A program made the position numbers and the translations under genes. The notes under the pieces were generated by a model. It saw only the letters and a list, made by a program, of their open reading frames with translations. It had not been told where the DNA came from and searched no databases. A stretch of 64,000 nucleotides of DNA from an uncultured Oscillospiraceae bacterium (lineage in GTDB: Bacteria > Bacillota > Clostridia > Oscillospirales > Acutalibacteraceae), in contig UQHH01000008.1 in NCBI GenBank assembly GCA_900540865.1, positions 1 to 64,000 of the forward strand, given 5' to 3'. Shown piece by piece: positions 60,263 to 64,000 of the stretch. Within the stretch, counting starts at the first letter, position 1. The number at the start of each line of letters is the position of its first letter.

Positions 60263-62050
60263 TTATAAAATGGCGACGGCGATTTCCGCGGTGACAGCCT
60301 CTCCGGCCGCGCCCGCTTGCACCGACTGCGCAACCACCCTGATGGCGGAAGCGGTTTCGTCCGCTCCCACGGTCAATATGCCGTGTTCATCGATAACGGT
60401 TCCGGCGGAAGCGTTTCCCTCTACACGCCAGGTTACCTTTTGTGTAATGTTTGTGCCTGTGACGTTCGCGCGAAACTGCTGTACTGCGCCCTTGGGCAAC
60501 GCAACAGGCTGCGCGGGCGACGTAATGCTTACGCCCGATACGACAGGCTTTACGGCTACATTAAGCTTGATGCTTGCCGATTTTTCGGGGTCAATCCGCG
60601 AAGATGCGGTAACGGTCAGGGAGGACGCCGTTTCGTTGGTACCGACGGTCAGAAGGCCCGTATCGCTGATAAACGAACCGCCGCTGCTGCCCGTTAGGCT
60701 CCACTGTACATCCTGCGGGATGCCGACCGAGCCGATGACCGTAGCGCGGAACTGCTGTGCCTGGCCGAAATACACCTCGCTGAGGTTATTGGGGCTCAGG
60801 GTAACGGCTGTAACCTTCATGCCGGCCTTTTGCAGCGCTTCCACGATTTCGTTGTTGCCGGAAGGATCTCCCGGCGTTTTCCAGCGGCCAAGCTCGTTAT
60901 AGGAAACGGCCTGCATATCTACATGGATGGCATAGTAAAACGCGTCGTCCGGCTGCGCTACCAGTTGAATTTGCTCCAGGAAATTGGAGGTGGATTCCTC
61001 AGGCTTTAAATACATGCCCCAATAGACCCAGCCCTCGGTATTTTCCGCGGAGTCGTCCACAATCCATTTTTTAACCGGCTGGCCGTCCCACTGGCTCAGC
61101 AGGATTACATCGCTGCCGTATACCCATTGGACGTAATCGAAAAAGCTTTCGCCCGTTATGCCTACAGGAGATGGCTGCCATTTGTACAGGCCCTCCTGCC
61201 ACTGGTGCGGCGTGTAGAGGCATTCACCGTTGCCGGTCTGCGTGCTGCCGACCGTGTCCGCGGTGTTGATGTCGTCCTGATGACGGCTGCTTTGGTCGGA
61301 CTTAGCGTTTAAAACGCCGGTAACAAGGGAACGGCTGCCTACCGTACGGTCAACGACTTGGTCGGTCACGATAAAGTCGCCGTAAATACCGTTCGGGTCG
61401 CCCTGCTGCGTGCGGATGTAAAAGGGAAGGTCGCTGTCCTTCACGCCGTCTTCCACGCCGTCCGCCGGGTATTCGTCGATATGCTTGGGGGTGTCGTACA
61501 TACGTACCTGTTCGATTACATGGGGGGTTCCTCCATATTTCGCCTCTATAATCGAGGCGTACGCCCTGGCGGCGTCCTGCCCGGAGAGCGTGCCGCTTCC
61601 CACGGTGACCGCCGGGTCGCCGTTGCCGTCCGGTGTGACGGTATAGCGCACCTTCGGGTCAAAGCTGATAAAGGCACCGTCCGCGTCTACCATGTAACGG
61701 TAATCGCTGTACTCCTGTGTGACCGGATACAGCTCCATAAATTCCTTGAACTGAAGGCGGACGTAAACGTCGCCATATACCCGTGTATCGTCCGGCGTTT
61801 CTTTGCCGGGATTTTTGACGCGGACTTGTTTTTCAACAGCCGGGTCTGAGATTTTCCAGTTTTCCGCTTTGGCGGGGTCATATTTTTCTACTAAACGTGC
61901 TTTGTAAAAGGTCGCGCCGGCGTTGGCGTCGTTTGTTTTATGCTGGCGGTAATTATTCCACGCATATGTACCACCCAATACTGCTGCCAATACCATAATA
62001 CCGACGACGGCCGCCGCTAAAACACGGCGGCCTGTACCCTTTGCGTTCAT
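60263..62050 (-). CDS. large secreted SipW-dependent-type surface protein, paralogue 4 (two Ig-like domains)
   Basis: About 595 residues from ATG 62050 (MNAKGTGRRVLAAAVVGIMV) with AGGAGG 7 nt upstream; longer frame to 62143 has no site. Signal LGGTYAWNNYRQHKTNDANA, N-domain (KQVRVKNPGKETPDDTRVYG, RLQFKEFMELYPVTQEYS) and core (HQWQEGLYKW, LLSQWDGQPVKKWIVDD). It lacks the DUF6273-like tip; two Big_2/Ig-like domains (about 415-505 and 510-590) replace it. It is first of the paralogues and closest to the peptidase gene, so it may be an initiating or basal subunit. Core sequence is more divergent than between paralogues 1-3. Confidence 0.82.
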   Translation of the reverse strand: MNAKGTGRRVLAAAVVGIMVLAAVLGGTYAWNNYRQHKTNDANAGATFYKARLVEKYDPAKAENWKISDPAVEKQVRVKNPGKETPDDTRVYGDVYVRLQFKEFMELYPVTQEYSDYRYMVDADGAFISFDPKVRYTVTPDGNGDPAVTVGSGTLSGQDAARAYASIIEAKYGGTPHVIEQVRMYDTPKHIDEYPADGVEDGVKDSDLPFYIRTQQGDPNGIYGDFIVTDQVVDRTVGSRSLVTGVLNAKSDQSSRHQDDINTADTVGSTQTGNGECLYTPHQWQEGLYKWQPSPVGITGESFFDYVQWVYGSDVILLSQWDGQPVKKWIVDDSAENTEGWVYWGMYLKPEESTSNFLEQIQLVAQPDDAFYYAIHVDMQAVSYNELGRWKTPGDPSGNNEIVEALQKAGMKVTAVTLSPNNLSEVYFGQAQQFRATVIGSVGIPQDVQWSLTGSSGGSFISDTGLLTVGTNETASSLTVTASSRIDPEKSASIKLNVAVKPVVSGVSITSPAQPVALPKGAVQQFRANVTGTNITQKVTWRVEGNASAGTVIDEHGILTVGADETASAIRVVAQSVQAGAAGEAVTAEIAVAIL

Positions 62051-62477
62051 ATTATCCCTCCTATCGTATGTTTCACTTTTCTGAAAATTAGGTTTTAAAA
62101 AAACAAGCCCGTTTATGGGACAAAGAGCCACGCGTATACACAAGCGTTTACCATCATTTTCCCTCCCAGGCCGTAATTTTTAATGAATATTGGTTTTGTT
62201 TTCGACTTATTTCGATAAATTTCGACAGCAACGGGCGCACGGTTACCCGGCGCCGTCCTATCCAACGGCGTTGATTTCATGCCTTTAAAATTGACATACC
62301 CACTCTTCAGGGAGCGCAGGCTGCCCCGTCTGCTTTTTGCAGTATTTCGGCAAGAGCCCGATTTTGTATTTGTGCAACGCATGAAAACCACAACATACTG
62401 TGATATTCATGCGTTGCTGAATATTGGCCTGCTTAAAAATAAAGCTTGATTTATCCTTCCAGTTGCGTTTTACGCTG
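62051..62477. other. 427-bp gap between signal peptidase gene and paralogue 4
   Basis: No convincing gene: apparent short frames have no ribosome sites. It contains an 11-bp perfect inverted repeat (CAACGCATGAA 62375-62385 with TTCATGCGTTG 62406-62416) and a GC-rich stretch (62229-62275) that could fold into a structured leader. I could not assign it to a riboswitch class. It may be a separate promoter region for the structural genes. Confidence 0.5.
62375..62416. repeat. 11-bp inverted repeat, candidate operator
   Basis: CAACGCATGAA and TTCATGCGTTG are perfect inverted copies with a 20-nt spacer, in the gap upstream of the paralogue genes. Could be an operator or an attenuator arm. Confidence 0.5.
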
Positions 62478-63182
62478 TTATTTCGATTTAGCGCCCCCTG
62501 AATTTTTCCTGCTGGACGCAATAAACACACGCAAAGCAACGATAAACCCGATGACCAGTACAACCATAGCTCCAACAAAAAGAAGGTTTGTTTTTACATA
62601 GCTGAAGGCTTCGCCGAGGAATAGGTTGTGCCATACCACCTTGCCGACCACGTTGTCGGCCCAGACAACGCCGTCGTCGGCCATGCCGTTTTCGATTCCC
62701 ATGGTCACAAAGGCCCGCATACCGCTCTGTTCGTAGTTTTCGTGGATGCCCACGATTTTATGGGTAACGGTCGTACCGTCCTTCTGCATAAAGGTGATGT
62801 TGTCATCGGCCTTGAGCGTATTGGGGTCAACCTGCTGGGTAACGACGAGGGAGCCCTGGGGCAGCTCGCTCTGCATGGAGCTGGTCAGCACCGTTGAGAA
62901 GGTGTATCCGAAGATGGAACGGGGGGCGTTCCCGCTCCCCTGTGTTGCGGAATACACTGTCACGATAACAGCAATCAGCACCGCATAAAACAGGCATTCA
63001 AAAATAATTGAACGAACGCGTTTTTTCTTAGACGGTTTTTGTTCTTCGCTTTGCTGCTGCGTGGCGGATATTTCAGGTTCCAATTGGGTAACGTCCTTGG
63101 AATCCGAATGAATCGGCGCGGCGGCGCCTGTGCCGGAATCCGGCTCCTGGCCAGCCGGGGCGCCGGGCTTGACAGGTTCCAT
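62478..63182 (-). CDS. sipW: signal peptidase I, SipW/ER type (Ser-His)
   Basis: 234 residues. A disordered, P/S/E-rich N-terminal tail (1-50), then one transmembrane segment (about 58-77), catalytic domain, and a second segment near the C-terminus (about 200-222). Ser102 is in TVLTSSMQSELPQGS; the general-base position is His141 in TVTHKIVGI, not the Lys of bacterial LepB, which defines the SipW/eukaryotic ER subclass. AGGAGG lies about 12 nt upstream. It precedes the secreted paralogues that bear SipW-type signals, so it is probably their dedicated processing enzyme. Confidence 0.88.
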   Translation of the reverse strand: MEPVKPGAPAGQEPDSGTGAAAPIHSDSKDVTQLEPEISATQQQSEEQKPSKKKRVRSIIFECLFYAVLIAVIVTVYSATQGSGNAPRSIFGYTFSTVLTSSMQSELPQGSLVVTQQVDPNTLKADDNITFMQKDGTTVTHKIVGIHENYEQSGMRAFVTMGIENGMADDGVVWADNVVGKVVWHNLFLGEAFSYVKTNLLFVGAMVVLVIGFIVALRVFIASSRKNSGGAKSK

Positions 63183-63389
63183 ATCTGATAATAGCCTCCT
63201 TTTTAGACAGCTGGAAAACGCCTCTTTTCAAATCAAATTTGAGATACCGGTTTTTACACGCAGGCTTTTTTGCCTGCCATTACCGGCGCTAGCCTGCAAG
63301 GCATCTGCTTTTCTCACTGTCCGTATAATAGCACTTGAATTTCGTTTTGTGTTAAGGATTTGTATGAACGGTAGCCGTATTGTGACGAA
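63183..63389. other. 207-bp gap, no gene seen
   Basis: AT-rich sequence between the small membrane protein and the signal peptidase gene. I see no clear promoter or structure. Confidence 0.5.
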
Positions 63390-63593
63390 CTACGTTGTTT
63401 TATGTTTTTCTGTGTCAGTTTCGGTCGTTTTTTGCACCGGCCCGGAGGATTTTACCGCCGCTTTGCGCCGGGTGATGATTCCGCCCAGCCCGTCGTACTG
63501 GTCAGTTTTACGCTTCGCGTAAATTTTCAGGACGATATATGCGGCGACCAACGCCGCAGTAATGGCTATGCTAATCCAATTCATCCACGTCAT
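63390..63593 (-). CDS. single-span small membrane protein
   Basis: 67 residues: MTWMNWISIAITAALVAAYI begins with a transmembrane helix, followed by a charged cytoplasmic tail (KIYAKRKTDQYDG, KTTETDTEKHKTT). AGGAGGT lies 7 nt before the ATG. It starts 12 nt after the repeat-protein gene, so it belongs to the surface operon. Possibly an accessory to export or assembly; no family recognised. Confidence 0.65.
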   Translation of the reverse strand: MTWMNWISIAITAALVAAYIVLKIYAKRKTDQYDGLGGIITRRKAAVKSSGPVQKTTETDTEKHKTT

Positions 63594-63605
63594 GTTATTT
63601 ACCTC

Positions 63606-64000
63606 CTAGCCACGAAATTTTTTAGAAGCAAGATGCTGCTTCCACAGCTTATTGACGCGCCTGATTGCCGCCAGGCTGGGATACAGGGTAACGGCGCCGA
63701 AAATAATCAGCAGGACGTCAAAACCCGCAAGCGCCATATCCAAAGCGTTAAACAGTGGTTCCGGCTGCTTTGGCAGCGGGAGCGCGGGTATTTCTCTCTG
63801 CTCGCTCTGCCCGCAGCTTTTGCAGACGCGTTCTTCTATACCGGCTTCTCCCTCTTTCGCGGGAACTTTCACCGTCCATTCACCATATTCGTGGCCGGCG
63901 GCCGGAACAGGCTCGGTATAGCTGTGCGCCTTGTCATGGGAACAGCTATAGGTTTTTATCCCATTTTCGGTACAGGAAGCTTCTTTTGTAATTTTTTCCA
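63606..64000 (-). CDS. partial surface repeat protein with C-terminal membrane anchor (5' end outside window)
   Basis: The frame stays open to the right edge of the window. Visible part: two repeats of the GIKTYSCSHDKAHSYTEPVP and GHEYGEWTVKVPAKEGEAG type with paired Cys, a pattern seen in many Clostridia surface proteins. Then comes a Pro-rich spacer (ALPLPKQPEPLF), one membrane helix (about FDVLLIIFGAVTLYPSL) and a basic tail (KLWKQHLASKKFRG). There is no LPxTG. An internal GTG at 63872 is not the true start. It is the first visible gene of the operon leading to the signal peptidase. Confidence 0.75.
   Translation of the reverse strand, partial: EKITKEASCTENGIKTYSCSHDKAHSYTEPVPAAGHEYGEWTVKVPAKEGEAGIEERVCKSCGQSEQREIPALPLPKQPEPLFNALDMALAGFDVLLIIFGAVTLYPSLAAIRRVNKLWKQHLASKKFRG

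Noticed and set aside
53803..61849. Large plus-strand open frames across the surface genes (for example 57850-59016)
   Set aside because: They are antisense shadows of the high-GC repetitive paralogues and have no ribosome sites or recognisable domains.
62113..62578. Short minus-strand frames in the gap before paralogue 4
   Set aside because: They overlap each other and the end of the signal peptidase gene, have no ribosome sites and no family resemblance I can support.
50228..64000. Sortase-assembled pilus operon
   Set aside because: No sortase gene and no LPxTG in the four paralogues; only the Cna-B protein has a sortase-like tail.

Overview
The window reads as chromosomal DNA of an anaerobic, spore-forming, gut-type Clostridia (most likely Oscillospirales/Ruminococcaceae-like). 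This is inferred from strong Shine-Dalgarno sites and TTG/GTG starts, a Trp T-box and a THF riboswitch, a CotF-type coat protein, LexA boxes of the GAAC-N4-GTTC type, type I dockerins on secreted enzymes, and extracellular amylases with starch-binding modules. I saw no rRNA, tRNA, CRISPR array, transposase or integrase.

Layout. 0-5.3 kb (minus): two tandem secreted transglutaminase-like proteins with dockerins, followed by rlmD and a DUF3795 gene. 5.4-9.9 kb: murC, an HtrA-type membrane serine protease, ferritin, and a tiny membrane-protein ORF with no standard start codon. 10-14.2 kb (minus): a dockerin-bearing C1 cysteine protease and two near-duplicate FIVAR-like dockerin proteins. 14.5-20 kb (plus): dinB under two LexA boxes, then two paralogous GH13 amylases that also share promoter sequence. 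20.2-24.5 kb: a lipoprotein, an HPr-kinase-like P-loop protein next to pgeF, a sigma-region-4 protein with a small partner, and a folT-like ECF S component behind a THF riboswitch and terminator. 24.7-31.6 kb (plus): a complete trpEGDCFBA operon behind a Trp T-box. 31.6-38.2 kb: cyclophilin, GNAT, a PAS-GAF-GGDEF-EAL protein, two coat-related small genes, a small ORF with a non-AUG start, and a Ku/LigD end-joining pair. 38.4-48.2 kb: an eight-gene sugar operon (ROK kinase, two VOC proteins, GH1, ABC ATPase, permease, binding protein, permease) divergent from an AraC regulator. 48.4-50 kb: a canonical HD-GYP protein, a coiled-coil peptide and a degenerate HD-GYP protein.

50.2-64 kb (minus) holds the most unusual region. 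It runs from a truncated Cys-containing repeat protein and a one-span membrane protein to a SipW/ER-type signal peptidase, four tandem large secreted paralogues (595-893 aa) and a Cna-B shaft protein with a C-terminal QTGD-TM-basic tail. All four paralogues and the Cna-B protein share an N-terminal signature, (F/Y)AWNNY-x2-HKTN(D/E)A, immediately after the export hydrophobic segment. I infer a dedicated SipW-type export and fibre/adhesin assembly system. Three of the paralogues end in a domain whose extreme C-terminal ~65 residues vary sharply between near-identical flanks. One paralogue carries an in-frame 324-bp internal duplication.

How the genes work together. The dockerin enzymes and amylases would act outside the cell on protein and starch. 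The sugar operon would import an oligosaccharide through an ABC transporter, and may phosphorylate it with the ROK kinase before GH1 cleavage. The c-di-GMP proteins (GGDEF-EAL, HD-GYP pair) and the surface-fibre locus suggest control of attachment, but no regulatory link is visible in the sequence. Most product names are family-level assignments made by reading the translated sequence without database searches.
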